64,000 bases of DNA from Jiangella muralis. Lineage in GTDB: Bacteria > Actinomycetota > Actinomycetes > Jiangellales > Jiangellaceae. This document shows positions 53,806-62,397 of the stretch, piece by piece (position 1 is the stretch's first letter; the number at the start of each line of letters is the position of its first letter). The DNA lies in assembly GCF_001270745.1 (NCBI RefSeq), contig NZ_KQ434758.1, positions 62,001-126,000 on the forward strand, written 5' to 3'. The notes beneath the pieces are model-generated. The model was not told where the DNA came from. It worked only from the letters and a program-made list of their open reading frames with translations, and did no database searches. A program made the translations under genes and the position numbers.

Positions 53806-54360
53806 CGGACACCGTCGCCGTCGTCACCGGGGGCAACCGCGGGATCGGCCGGGAGGTCTGCCGCCAACTGGCCGCCCGCGGGCACACCGTCGTCCTGACG
53901 GCGCGCTCGCCGGAGGCGGCCCGCGCCGCCGCCGCCGAGCTGCCCGGCGTCGTCGTCCCGTTCCGCCTGGACGTCACCAGCACGGCCGACGCCGATGCGC
54001 TGGCCGGGCTTCCTCCGCGACGAGTTCGGGCGGCTGGACGTGCTGGTCAACAACGCCGCCATCCACTACGACACCTGGCAGCGCGCCGCGTCGGCCGACC
54101 TCGACGTCGTCCGCGAGGCCGCCGAGACCAACGTCTACGGGCCGTGGCGGCTGGCAATGACGCTGCTGCCGCTGCTCCGGGCGAGCGCCCATCCGCGGAT
54201 CGTCAACGTGTCGAGCGAGGCCGGGTCGCTGGCGAGCATGGGCGGCCCCGGCGGCCGTCCGGTCGCCGACGGCGCGGCCGGCATCGTCTGGGCGGCGACC
54301 CTGCCCGACGACGGTCCGACCGGCGGCTTCTTCCGTGACTCCCGCGCCGTGCCCTGGTGA
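53802..54360 (+). pseudogene. Short-chain dehydrogenase, frameshifted and internally deleted
   Basis: The first half reads TDTVAVVTGGNRGIGREVCRQLAARG from a TTG at 53802, overlapping the previous stop. The rest (FLRDEFGRLDVLVNNAAIHYDTW onward) is in the frame one base ahead, with the shift near 54006-54010. The part with RIVNVSSEAGSLASMGG joins directly to PGGRPVADGAAGIVWAATLPDDGPTGGFF. This skips the YxxxK catalytic motif and the following helix normally present between the two. The enzyme cannot be active as written. Confidence 0.8.
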
Positions 54361-54411
54361 CTTCACCCGGCGTTCACGTCGGCGCCGGACGGCGCGGGTA
54401 CGGTGCGCCGC

Positions 54412-55434
54412 ATGACCGCAGTGTCTCGTCCGTCCCGTCGCTCGTTCGTCGCAGGCTCGCTGGCCGGCCTCGGCCTGGCCACTTTGGGAGGTGTCTCGAC
54501 GGCGTCCGCCATGACCCGGCCGCCGCGCATCCTCGTCGCCACCAATGAGCCGTGGGGCACCTATCACGTGCGGCCGCTGCTGGCGGAGATCGCGCGCCGC
54601 GGCTGGGACGTCCGGCAGCTGGTCCCGGACCTGTCGCAGATCGCGCCCGGCGAGACCGTCCCGGTCGTCACGCCGGACGACGACCCGGCGGCCGACCTGC
54701 TCGTCGTGACCGGCGCGACCGACTGGCCCGCCGACTGCGCCGCAACGTACGGCCGGCACACGCCGCTGGCCGCGACGTCGCTGGCCTACCTCAACGCCAC
54801 CGAGGCACCCCGGGCGCACGAGTTCGAGCGGCGGCTGCGGCTGGTCACGTCCTCGTCGGCGGCGGAGGGCCGGTCGTTCGCCGGGCACCTCGGCACCCGC
54901 CGCCGGGTCCGCGTCGTCGGCTCGCCGCAGACCGACACGCTGCCGACGCCCGCACCGGAGCCGGGCACCGTCCTCGTCCTCACCAGCGTCACCTACCCCG
55001 ACCAGACCGGCGGCGCGGCGCCCGGCACCCAACTGCTGCTCGACGCGGCGGCGGCGCTCGAGGCGGCCGGCAAGCACGTCCTCGTCGGCCTGCACCCGCG
55101 GGAGAACCCGGCGCTGTGGAGCCGCTACGAGATCAGCCCGGTCCCGTCGCTGCAGGCGTCGGCGCGGGCGGAGGTCGCGATCGGCATCCCGGGGACGGTG
55201 TTCCCGCTCATCGCCGCGGCCGGCGTCCCGGTCGTCGGCTGCGTCGATCCGCGCCTCGTCGTGCCGGAGTACCTGCTGGCGGTGTGCTCGTCGCTGATCG
55301 ACGACGCGGCCGAGGCACTGCCCGCGGTCGAGTCGGCGACGCTGCCGGCCGACCTGGAGGACGTCGTCGGCCCGGTCGGCGGGTCGGCCGCGCGGCTGCT
55401 CGACGCCTGGGGCCGGGTCAGACGCCGACGGTGA
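54412..55434 (+). CDS. Tat-exported protein of unknown function
   Basis: The 340-aa product has a twin-arginine signal: RPSRRSFVAGSLAGLGLATLGG, with the AxA site ASA. The mature part looks like a two-lobed Rossmann/glycosyltransferase-B-like arrangement (RILVATNEPWGTYHVRPLLAEIARRGWDVRQLV, then HVLVGLHPRENPALWSRYEI and AIGIPGTVFPLIAAAGVPVVGC), but I cannot assign a family. TACGGT (54399-54404) ends 7 nt before ATG 54412. The 3' end overlaps the cupin gene by 17 nt tail to tail. Confidence 0.7.
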   Translation: MTAVSRPSRRSFVAGSLAGLGLATLGGVSTASAMTRPPRILVATNEPWGTYHVRPLLAEIARRGWDVRQLVPDLSQIAPGETVPVVTPDDDPAADLLVVTGATDWPADCAATYGRHTPLAATSLAYLNATEAPRAHEFERRLRLVTSSSAAEGRSFAGHLGTRRRVRVVGSPQTDTLPTPAPEPGTVLVLTSVTYPDQTGGAAPGTQLLLDAAAALEAAGKHVLVGLHPRENPALWSRYEISPVPSLQASARAEVAIGIPGTVFPLIAAAGVPVVGCVDPRLVVPEYLLAVCSSLIDDAAEALPAVESATLPADLEDVVGPVGGSAARLLDAWGRVRRRR

Positions 55435-55729
55435 GGATGATCAGGGAGTCCTCGTCGGCGACGACGTCGTGGCGTTCCGGCGGCGCGTCGACCAGCTCCC
55501 CCTCGGCGACGGCGATGGTGTGCTCGCGGGTGTGCAGGGTGACGCGCCCCTGCAGGCACTGCACCGTCGCGTCGCCGGGGCTCTGATGCTCGTTCATCCG
55601 GGTTCCGGCGGTGAGCGCGATGAGCGTCTGGCGCAACCGGGCGCCGCTGTGCAGCGTGCGCGACGCCCGTCCGGCGGACGAGAGCCGCGCCTCGTCGAGC
55701 TGCGCGGCGCCCATCGTCAGCAACGTCAT
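55418..55729 (-). CDS. Cupin-domain protein
   Basis: The 103-aa single cupin barrel has LRQTLIALTAGTRMNEHQSPGDATVQCLQGRVTLHTREHTIAVAEGELVDAPPERHDVVADEDSLIILTV. The usual two cupin motifs are recognisable, but only part of the metal-ligand set is obvious (EH, H). ATG 55729 is the compact start; ATG 55786 overlaps the BNR gene stop as ATGA and would add 19 basic residues. Either way it lies directly downstream of the BNR-repeat gene and is probably co-transcribed. Confidence 0.78.
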   Translation of the reverse strand: MTLLTMGAAQLDEARLSSAGRASRTLHSGARLRQTLIALTAGTRMNEHQSPGDATVQCLQGRVTLHTREHTIAVAEGELVDAPPERHDVVADEDSLIILTVGV

Positions 55730-55782
55730 GTCGTCCGCGGTACCCACTGCGCCGCCCGGGAAACGACGCCGGTGCTGCCTGC

Positions 55783-56871
55783 TCATGCGACCGTGGCGGC
55801 GCGGACGCAGAGCACGTCGGGCAGGTGCCGGATCACTTCGGTCCAGGTCGCGCCCTCGTCGGCGCTCGCGTAGACCGATCCGTCCCGCGTCCCGACGTAC
55901 ACGCCGGCCGGGTCGTCGACGTCGTCCACGCCCATCGCGTCGCGCAGCACCACCCCGAAGAAGCCGCCGGGCAGCCCGTCCGCCGACCGCTCCCACGTCG
56001 TGCCGGCGTCGTCGGTGCGCCAGACCTGCAGCTGCCGCCCCGGCGGCGTCCGCTCGCCGTCGGCGATGAGCGGCGCGACCCACGCCGTCGCCGCGCGGTG
56101 CGGATGCGCGACGATCGGGAAGCCGAAGTCGGCCGGCAGCCCGCCGTCGATCGGCTGCCACGTCGCGCCGCCGTCTCCGGACCGGTACACGCCGCCGTGG
56201 TTCTGCGCGTACAGCCGGTCCGGGTCGGCGGCGTCGCGCGAGACCTTGTGCACGCACTGCCCGTACTCAGGCGGCTCGCCGGGCAGGAAATCGGTGCGGA
56301 TGCCGGTGTTCGACGGCGCCCAGCTGGCGGCGCCGTCGTCGCTGACGTAGACGCCGCCGGTGGACATCGCGACGAGCACGCGCCGGTCGTCGGTGGGGTG
56401 CGGCAGGACGGTGTGGACGGCCTGGCCACCGAAGCCGGGCTCCCAGGTGGGCCGGTGCGGGTGGTTCCACAGCGACTCGACCAGCGTGAACGTCTCGCCG
56501 TGGTCGTCGGAGCGCCAGAGCGCCGACGGCTGCGACCCGGCCCAGACGACGCCCGGCCGGGCGTCGTTGTCGGGCCGCAGCTGCCAGACCGCCTCAACCG
56601 ACGCGCCGGCGTCCGTCGGGAACCGGATGCCGCTGCCGTCGGCCGCCTCGGTCCACGTGGCGCCGAGGTCGTCGGACCACGAGACGCCCGGGCCCCAGTG
56701 CGAGCTGCTGGCGCCGACCAGCAGCCGGGTGCGGCCGCCGCGCGTGTCGATGGCGCACGCGGCGACCGAGCTCATCAGGAAGTGCGGGCCGTCGACCGAC
56801 CAGGTGCGGCGGTCGGCACTGCGCAGCAGCCACAGCCCCTTCTTCGTGCCGACGACGAGCAGGACGTCCAT
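55783..56871 (-). CDS. BNR/sialidase-like beta-propeller protein
   Basis: The 362-aa product has repeated Asp-box motifs: SWSDDLGATWTE, WRSDDHGETFTL, YVSDDGAASWAP, YRSGDGGATWQP, WRTDDAGTTWER and YASADEGATWTE. About six blades of a propeller without a signal peptide are predicted. Sialidase catalytic arginines are not evident, so it is more likely a VPS10/exo-sialidase-like sensor or scaffold than a glycosidase. GGGAGGCGATC precedes the ATG. The cupin gene follows. Confidence 0.82.
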   Translation of the reverse strand: MDVLLVVGTKKGLWLLRSADRRTWSVDGPHFLMSSVAACAIDTRGGRTRLLVGASSSHWGPGVSWSDDLGATWTEAADGSGIRFPTDAGASVEAVWQLRPDNDARPGVVWAGSQPSALWRSDDHGETFTLVESLWNHPHRPTWEPGFGGQAVHTVLPHPTDDRRVLVAMSTGGVYVSDDGAASWAPSNTGIRTDFLPGEPPEYGQCVHKVSRDAADPDRLYAQNHGGVYRSGDGGATWQPIDGGLPADFGFPIVAHPHRAATAWVAPLIADGERTPPGRQLQVWRTDDAGTTWERSADGLPGGFFGVVLRDAMGVDDVDDPAGVYVGTRDGSVYASADEGATWTEVIRHLPDVLCVRAATVA

Positions 56872-56907
56872 CGTGATCGCCTCCCGCCGGCCACGTTACG
56901 CCGGTTG

Positions 56908-57867
56908 TCAGGCTCCCGGGCCCACGACGACGTTCGCCAGCGGCTCGCCGGCCGCGAGCCGCGTCAGCTGCTGCCGCACGAGCCGCCGGGCCCGCGGCAG
57001 GAACGCCGACGACAGGCCGCCGACGTGCGGCGAGATCAGCGCGCCGGGCAGCGTCCACAGCGGGTGGCCGGCCGGCAGCGGCTCGGGATCGGTGACGTCC
57101 ATGGCGGCGCGGATGCGGCCCGACCCGACCTCGGCGACCAGCGCGTCGGTGTCGACGATCGGCCCGCGCGCGACGTTGACCAGCACCGCGCCGTCGCGCA
57201 TGCGGCCCAGGAACTCCGCGTCGACCATGCCGCGGGTGTCGTCCGTCAGCGGCAGGATGAGCATGACGACGTCGGCCCGGCCGAGCAGCTCGGGCAGCGC
57301 GTCGAACCCGGCGACGCCCTCGCGGGCCGTGCGGGCGACCTTGAGCACGTCGCACTCGAACGGCAGCAGCCGCGCCTCGATCGCCCGGCCGATGGCGCCG
57401 TACCCGACGATCAGCACCGTGCGGTCGGTCAGCGAGTCGTACCAGCCCTGCAGCCACTCGCCGGACGGCGCCGCGCGGACGAACGCCGGGATGCCGCGCA
57501 GCGTCGACAGCGTCAACGTCACCGCCAGCTCCGCCGTGCTGGCGTCGTGCACGCCGCGCGCATTGCACAGCGTGAGGCCGTCGCGCAGGTACGGGACGAC
57601 GTGCTCGTAGCCGGCGGTGAGCGTCTGGACGGCGCGCAGCTTCGGCAGCCGCTCGATCAGGTCGACGGCGGCCGGCGAGAAGCCGTACGGGATGACGTAG
57701 TACTCGACCCGGTCCAGCACATCCGGCGGCGGGATGTCCGTCGTGTCGGCGCTGGTCAGCATGTCGGGGCCGGTGCTCGTGGTCAGCTCGCCGGCCCAGA
57801 CGTGCACGTCGAGCCCGGGCGGCGGCGCCAGCGAGTCGGCGGGGAACGGGATCAGGACGTCCACCAT
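56908..57867 (-). CDS. D-isomer-specific 2-hydroxyacid dehydrogenase
   Basis: The 319-aa product has the NAD motif VLIVGYGAIGRAIEARLLPFEC. The catalytic Arg is in VLVNVARGPIVDTDALVAEVGSGRIRAAMDVTDPEPLP, and the Glu-His region in LPAGHPLWTLPGALISPHVGG. The substrate-binding N-terminal region has YEHVVPYLRDGLTLCNARGVHDASTAEL. The family reduces 2-oxoacids or acts on phosphoglycerate-like acids; here the substrate is unknown. The start has TAGGTT 8 nt upstream. Confidence 0.88.
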   Translation of the reverse strand: MVDVLIPFPADSLAPPPGLDVHVWAGELTTSTGPDMLTSADTTDIPPPDVLDRVEYYVIPYGFSPAAVDLIERLPKLRAVQTLTAGYEHVVPYLRDGLTLCNARGVHDASTAELAVTLTLSTLRGIPAFVRAAPSGEWLQGWYDSLTDRTVLIVGYGAIGRAIEARLLPFECDVLKVARTAREGVAGFDALPELLGRADVVMLILPLTDDTRGMVDAEFLGRMRDGAVLVNVARGPIVDTDALVAEVGSGRIRAAMDVTDPEPLPAGHPLWTLPGALISPHVGGLSSAFLPRARRLVRQQLTRLAAGEPLANVVVGPGA

Positions 57868-57908
57868 GGTCCTCGAACCTACCGCTCCGCGCGTGACACG
57901 ATGGAGCG

Positions 57909-59051
57909 GTGTCCATCCGGCGGATGATCGCGGTCGTCGCGGCGCTGGCCGTGGCGGGCGCGTCCTGCACGGGGTCGTCGGGCGGGTCGTCCTCACCGTC
58001 ACCCTCGGTTTCCACCCCGTCTGCCTCGCTGACTCCCGTCACGCCCACGCCGGCGACGCCCGCCGCGCAGCCCGGGCCCGTCACGCCGTCCGCGGTGGAG
58101 GAGATCGTGACCGGGCTGGCCGCGCCGTGGAGCATCGCGTTCGTCCCCGGCGGCGACGGGCAGGCGCTGGTGACGCAGCGCGACGAGGGCACCATCGTGC
58201 TGGTCGACGCGGCCGGGACGGTGACGCCGGTCGGGCCGGTGCCTGGCGTCGACGGGTCCGGTGAGGGCGGCCTGCTGGGGCTCGCGTTCGACCCCGCGTC
58301 GCCGTCGGACCTCTACGTCTACTCGACCATGGGGTCGGAGAACGTGGTGCAGCGGACGACCTACGCGAACGGCGCGCTGGGCCCGTTCTCACTGGTCATC
58401 GACGGTATTCCGGCGGGCACGCGGCACAACGGCGGGCGGCTGGCGTTCGGGCCGGACGGGATGCTGTACATCTCGACCGGCGAGAGCGGGGTGCCGGAGG
58501 ACGCGCAGGACGTCGGGAGCCTGGGCGGGAAGATCCTGCGCATCGCGCCCTCTGGTGCCGTTCCGGCCGACAACCCGTTCGACGGGTCGCCGGTCTGGTC
58601 CTACGGCCACCGCAACGTCGAGGGCCTCGCGTTCGACGACGAGGGCCGGCTGTGGGCGTCGGAGTTCGGCGACCGGTCCGCGGACGAGGTGAACCTCATC
58701 TCGCCCGGCCAGAACTATGGCTGGCCGTTCGTCGAGGGCATCGGCGGCGCGCCCGACTACGTCGACCCCGTCGTCGAGTGGCGGCCCACCTCCGAGTCGT
58801 CGCCGAGCGGGGTCGCCTACGTGCGCGACACGCTGTTCGTGGCGGCGCTGCGGGGTGAGCGGCTGTGGCAGGTGCCGGTTCCGGGCGGGGTCGCCGGCTC
58901 GCCCGTGGCGTTCGTCGAGGACTTCGGGCGCCTGCGCGACGCCGTCGTCGCCCCCGACGCGTCCCTGTGGGTGCTGACCAACAACACCGACGGCCGCGGC
59001 GACGCGCGTCCCGGCGACGACCGGATCCTGCGGCTGACGCTGGCGCCCTAG
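57909..59051 (+). CDS. PQQ-dependent sugar dehydrogenase-like lipoprotein
   Basis: The 380-aa product has a lipobox (AGASC, C20), a low-complexity Ser/Pro/Thr linker (residues 21-60) and a GSDH-type six-bladed propeller. Its motifs are GLAAPWSIAFVPGGDGQALVTQRDEG, RHNGGRLAFGPDGMLYISTGE, SYGHRNVEGLAFDDEGRLWASEFG and YGWPFVEGIGG. These match soluble aldose sugar dehydrogenases that use PQQ. Catalytic His is present in RHNGGR. GTG start. It would act outside the membrane on sugars; the acceptor is unknown. Confidence 0.88.
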   Translation: MSIRRMIAVVAALAVAGASCTGSSGGSSSPSPSVSTPSASLTPVTPTPATPAAQPGPVTPSAVEEIVTGLAAPWSIAFVPGGDGQALVTQRDEGTIVLVDAAGTVTPVGPVPGVDGSGEGGLLGLAFDPASPSDLYVYSTMGSENVVQRTTYANGALGPFSLVIDGIPAGTRHNGGRLAFGPDGMLYISTGESGVPEDAQDVGSLGGKILRIAPSGAVPADNPFDGSPVWSYGHRNVEGLAFDDEGRLWASEFGDRSADEVNLISPGQNYGWPFVEGIGGAPDYVDPVVEWRPTSESSPSGVAYVRDTLFVAALRGERLWQVPVPGGVAGSPVAFVEDFGRLRDAVVAPDASLWVLTNNTDGRGDARPGDDRILRLTLAP

Positions 59052-59165
59052 GTTCTTCGGCCTGGTCGGAGGACGTTTCGGGCGATCGTGGTCAGGGTGG
59101 TCCCCGGTCCCGGAATCAGGGGACGATCGTCACCGAGTCGGAGCCGTCGGAGATCGATTCGGTTC

Positions 59166-59171
59166 TAGCGT
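59166..59171 (+). promoter_or_regulatory. -10 box TAGCGT of a leaderless promoter
   Basis: TAGCGT ends 6 nt before the ATG at 59178. Confidence 0.45.
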
Positions 59172-59177
59172 GGGGTC

Positions 59178-60017
59178 ATGGCCAACGAGACGAGGCCGGC
59201 GGTGGGTGGGCCGGGTGCGGGTGGGCCGGGGCGCGGGTCCGGCGCGGTGGGCGACGTGCGTCGCCGGCCGATGCGGCGGGGGTTGTCGTTCGCCGGGATC
59301 GCCGCGGTCGCGTTCGCCGGCCTGACGGCGGTGTCGTGGATCACCCACTCGCAGGACTCCGTGACCGTCGCGGAGCGGGTCGACCGCGTCGAGATCGACG
59401 TCTCGTCCGGCCGCGTCGAGATCGTCGGGTCGTCGTCGGGTGAGACGCGGCTGGACTTCTCGGTCAAGTCGGGGTGGAGCCGCGACGGCGGGATCGACCA
59501 CTCGGTGTCCGGTGGCGTGCTGCGGGTGACCGGCGGGTGCGACGCTGGGGCGTTCCCCGGCATCTGGTGCGAATCGGACGTGACGATCACCGTCCCGGCG
59601 TCGGTGTCCGTGTCGGCCGACGCGTCCGCCGGGACGTTGGTGGTGTCGGGGCTGTCCGGCGAGACGTCACTGAACTCTGACGCCGGCTCGATCGAGGTGT
59701 CCGGCCAGCGTGGCCCGCTGACCGCCCACTCCGCCGCCGGCTCCGTCCACGTGACCGGCCTCGACGCGGACGTCGTCAAGGCGACGTCGAGTGCCGGGGA
59801 CGTGGAGATCGAGGCGGTGTCGCCGCCGCGGTCGCTGGACGCGGAGTCCAGCGCGGGTTCCGTGCGGGTGTCCCTGCCCGGCGACGTCTCATATGACGTC
59901 GAGACCGACGCCGCGGTGGGCCGCGAACTCGTCACGGTCGAATCGGTGCCGGGCGCGCGCCACGAGGTCCGTGCTTTCTCCAGCGCCGGCTCCGTCGAGG
60001 TCACCGGCCGTCCCTGA
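59178..60017 (+). CDS. DUF4097-type beta-repeat membrane-anchored protein
   Basis: The 279-aa product has a glycine/proline-rich cytosolic start and a single TM near residues 36-55 (LSFAGIAAVAFAGLTAVSW). An external right-handed beta-repeat domain with adhesin-like strands follows: VDRVEIDVSSGRVEIVGSSSG, ADASAGTLVVSGLSG, SDAGSIEVSG, SAAGSVHVTGLDADV, SSAGDVEIEAV and ESSAGSVRVSLPG. The regular SSAGxVxV repeat fits DUF4097. Two cysteines (GGCDAGAFPGIWCESDV) may pair outside. Function is unknown; it is probably envelope-related. Confidence 0.8.
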   Translation: MANETRPAVGGPGAGGPGRGSGAVGDVRRRPMRRGLSFAGIAAVAFAGLTAVSWITHSQDSVTVAERVDRVEIDVSSGRVEIVGSSSGETRLDFSVKSGWSRDGGIDHSVSGGVLRVTGGCDAGAFPGIWCESDVTITVPASVSVSADASAGTLVVSGLSGETSLNSDAGSIEVSGQRGPLTAHSAAGSVHVTGLDADVVKATSSAGDVEIEAVSPPRSLDAESSAGSVRVSLPGDVSYDVETDAAVGRELVTVESVPGARHEVRAFSSAGSVEVTGRP

Positions 60018-60058
60018 CCTCCGCGGCGCCCCTCTTGCCGCCGTCGTTCCCGTCCGTG

Positions 60059-61006
60059 TCAGCCGGTCTCGATCACCTGACGCTCGCCGATCCGCACGTG
60101 CGCGGTCGCGGCCGGTCGCGGCGGTTCCAGCGTCCCCTCCGCCCCGGTGGACGCCGTCCACGTCGCCGTCCAGTTCGCCGTGGCGGTGACGACGTACGCC
60201 GTGCCCGGCTGGTCGCCGCTGGTCTCCGTGTAGACGTGCCCGCAACTCGGTGATGCCCGCACGCCCAGCCGCGGCGCGTACGCCTCCCCGGCCGACCCGC
60301 ACCTCACCCTCTCCCCGTCGCCCATGTCCCAGGTGACGCTCTCCACCACGGCCGCCACCGTCACCGTCACTCCCCCGACCGTCGCCGCCTCCTCATTCGG
60401 CCCCCACGTCGTCGGTCCAGCGTTCGCCACCCACATCCACACCGGCGCGCCGACCAGCCCGATGCTGTCGGCCTGGTCCTCCAGCGGCCGTGGCGCGAGG
60501 CCGACCTCGGGCGCCTCGAAGGTCATGCCTTCGAGAATCTGCTGCGCGACGGCCTCCGGATCCACCACCGGCGGCTGCGCCCACGGCGGATGTGCTGCCC
60601 AGAAATCGCGATACGGTCCCCAGGTTGGCTGACCACCATCCCCAACGGCGGTCAGTTTGATGCACCGATATACCGATCCAACCCCCAGAGAATGGCCCTC
60701 CCATCGCGGATCATCAGCCGGGACATCGCGCGAGATATCGCCGATGTAGCAGTCATAGGGCGATGCCACGAACCGATAGTTGGCGATCCGGCATGGCGCG
60801 TTGAGCACGAGCGGGTCACTTTGATGGCAATTAGTAGCAACCTCGTCCGGGTCGTCCTCGTCGGGCGCGCAGAAGACACCGTTCCAACTCGATCCGGATG
60901 GACAATCGTCGACGGCAGGTGATGGAGCAGCCACGCCCGATGTGAATGAGCCAAGGACAAACGCAGCCAGGACCCATGCCCTCGTGCAGGTGATCAAGAA
61001 ACTCAC
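60059..61006 (-). CDS. Secreted protein of unknown function, PKD-like C-terminus
   Basis: The roughly 315-aa product has a Sec signal (LITCTRAWVLAAFVLGSFTSGVAA). A cysteine-containing N-terminal region (DDCPSGSSWNGVFCAPDEDDPDEVATNCHQSDPLVLNAPCRI and SPYDCYIGDI) follows. A beta-rich C-terminal part (VESVTWDMGDGERVRCG, TAYVVTATANWTATW) recalls PKD-like domains. It overlaps the lipoprotein gene stop as GTGA (GTG 61006; GTG 61012 is possible), so the two are coupled. The DNA of the N-terminal half is noticeably less GC-rich than its surroundings. Confidence 0.65.
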   Translation of the reverse strand: MSFLITCTRAWVLAAFVLGSFTSGVAAPSPAVDDCPSGSSWNGVFCAPDEDDPDEVATNCHQSDPLVLNAPCRIANYRFVASPYDCYIGDISRDVPADDPRWEGHSLGVGSVYRCIKLTAVGDGGQPTWGPYRDFWAAHPPWAQPPVVDPEAVAQQILEGMTFEAPEVGLAPRPLEDQADSIGLVGAPVWMWVANAGPTTWGPNEEAATVGGVTVTVAAVVESVTWDMGDGERVRCGSAGEAYAPRLGVRASPSCGHVYTETSGDQPGTAYVVTATANWTATWTASTGAEGTLEPPRPAATAHVRIGERQVIETG

Positions 61007-61623
61007 GAGCACGTCTCAGTCAAATCGACAACGGTCTTGGTGATGAACCATCCTGTTCGGCTGGGGAGGAACCTGGCTGTAAATGTCCATCCTTGATACG
61101 CGCTGGGTTCAGCTGGAAGTTCAGCCGACGAGCCGCGGTAGGTGGTGAAACTCAACCCGCTTAGATCCAGGCACGCACGCCCCTGGGCGCTAGCGGACCC
61201 ATCCCGACTGAACTCCACGTCATGGACATCAAACTCGGCAACAACGGTTCGCCCGACCTGCTCGACCTCTGAGTCCAGGAACACATTCGTACTGTTGAGG
61301 AACTCCACCTGCGCTTCATCCAGCATCCGCATCTCGGACTCAACCAGTACAAAGTTCCATGCGGGGTCGCTCGAAGCCTCATCAACGTAGTCGCTGGCGT
61401 TGGCCTTGAAGTCGTCCCAGGCGGCGATCAGTTCCTCGAACGTCGCCTGGATGTCGGCCTCGGCCTGTTCCTCCGGCGTCAGCGTCGGCGGCGCCGTGAC
61501 GACCGGCGCCGTCGTCCCGGCAGAGGACGGCGCGGGCGTGCCACCGCCACCGCCCCCTCCACCACAGGCGGCGGAAAGCAGCGCAACCGCCACCACCAGC
61601 GCCAGACGTTGCGTTGCGAACAT
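61003..61623 (-). CDS. Lipoprotein of unknown function
   Basis: The 206-aa product has a lipobox (LLSAACGGG, C20) followed by a glycine run and a Ser/Thr/Pro linker. Its mature domain is helix-then-beta (EQAEADIQATFEELIAAWDDFKANASDYVDEASSDPAW, later RACLDLSGLSFTTYRG and WTFTARFLPSRTGWFITKTVVDL). It resembles small actinobacterial lipoproteins with an SnoaL-like turn, but no firm family is assigned. GAGGAG lies 8 nt before ATG 61623. It is encoded upstream of, and coupled to, the secreted protein. Confidence 0.68.
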   Translation of the reverse strand: MFATQRLALVVAVALLSAACGGGGGGGGTPAPSSAGTTAPVVTAPPTLTPEEQAEADIQATFEELIAAWDDFKANASDYVDEASSDPAWNFVLVESEMRMLDEAQVEFLNSTNVFLDSEVEQVGRTVVAEFDVHDVEFSRDGSASAQGRACLDLSGLSFTTYRGSSAELPAEPSAYQGWTFTARFLPSRTGWFITKTVVDLTETCS

Positions 61624-61785
61624 TCGTGCACTCCTCGTGACCGCGGCCGGGCGGATGATCTTACGGCGGCTCCCGCGGCAACGCGCCACGCTCCGAGCAA
61701 GCGGAGCAAGCCGTCCTGTCATCTATAGGTGCTTTCCGGAGCCCGAACGTGACAGCAACTCTGGCATGGACCGTATGACGATGGA

Positions 61786-61791
61786 TAAGAT
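61786..61791 (+). promoter_or_regulatory. -10 box TAAGAT of the toxin-antitoxin promoter
   Basis: TAAGAT ends 6 nt before the antitoxin ATG at 61798, so the TA mRNA is probably leaderless. Confidence 0.5.
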
Positions 61792-61797
61792 GCTGGT

Positions 61798-62022
61798 ATG
61801 GCCAAGGAGAAGATGACCGTCACCCTCGACCCGTCCACCCTGGCCGACATCGACGCCGATGCGCGGCAGGCCGGGCTGAACCGGTCGGAGTTCGTCGAGC
61901 GAGCGCTGCGGCGCGAGCACTATCGCCGCCTCCTCGACCGCGCCCGCGCACCGCACCGGGCGAACCACCAGGAGGAGCAGAGTCTGCGCGAACTGCTCGC
62001 CTGGCAGCAGAACCCGTCGTGA
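61798..62022 (+). CDS. Ribbon-helix-helix antitoxin of a type II TA module
   Basis: The 74-aa product begins KEKMTVTLDPSTLADIDADARQAGLNRSEFVERALRREHYRRLL, a textbook ribbon-helix-helix DNA-binding domain. A polar C-terminal tail (SLRELLAWQQNPS) would thread into the toxin. Its stop overlaps the toxin start as GTGA, and the order antitoxin-toxin is standard. It probably represses its own leaderless promoter. Confidence 0.85.
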   Translation: MAKEKMTVTLDPSTLADIDADARQAGLNRSEFVERALRREHYRRLLDRARAPHRANHQEEQSLRELLAWQQNPS

Positions 62023-62303
62023 ATCCGGGTGAGATCTGGCGGCTCGAGGACGGGTCGCTGCGGATCGTGCTGAGCAACGCGATCTACAACTCCAGCCAGT
62101 TGAACCAGGTCATCACGGCTGTCGTCGGGCCGCCGGCGGAGCAGTTCGAGCCGTTCGCCGTCAGCACTGACGCGGGGACGGTGTTCGCCGACCGGCTGGC
62201 CATGCACCCGCGGCATTGGCTCACCCAGCATGTCGCGACGCTGACGGCGCGGCAGCTGGCCGACGCGCGCCGGCACCTGACCTTCCTCCTGCACGACGAC
62301 TGA
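62019..62303 (+). CDS. MazF/PemK-like toxin
   Basis: The 94-aa product starts MNPGEIWRLEDGSLRIVLSNAIYN, the first strands of the CcdB/PemK fold. It ends with the helix RQLADARRHLTFLL. In MazF toxins the fold cleaves RNA at short motifs; here the catalytic Arg and Ser/Thr pair are not securely placed (R15 and S19 are candidates), so the activity is inferred from the fold and gene pairing. GTG start overlapping the antitoxin by 4 nt. Confidence 0.75.
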   Translation: MNPGEIWRLEDGSLRIVLSNAIYNSSQLNQVITAVVGPPAEQFEPFAVSTDAGTVFADRLAMHPRHWLTQHVATLTARQLADARRHLTFLLHDD

Positions 62304-62397
62304 AGGCGCGGCGCGCGCGACAGCCCCCTGCCCCGACGCGGGCACCGAGCACCGAAGACGACAGCGGGGCGCGCGACAACCCCGCGCCGGCACCCCC

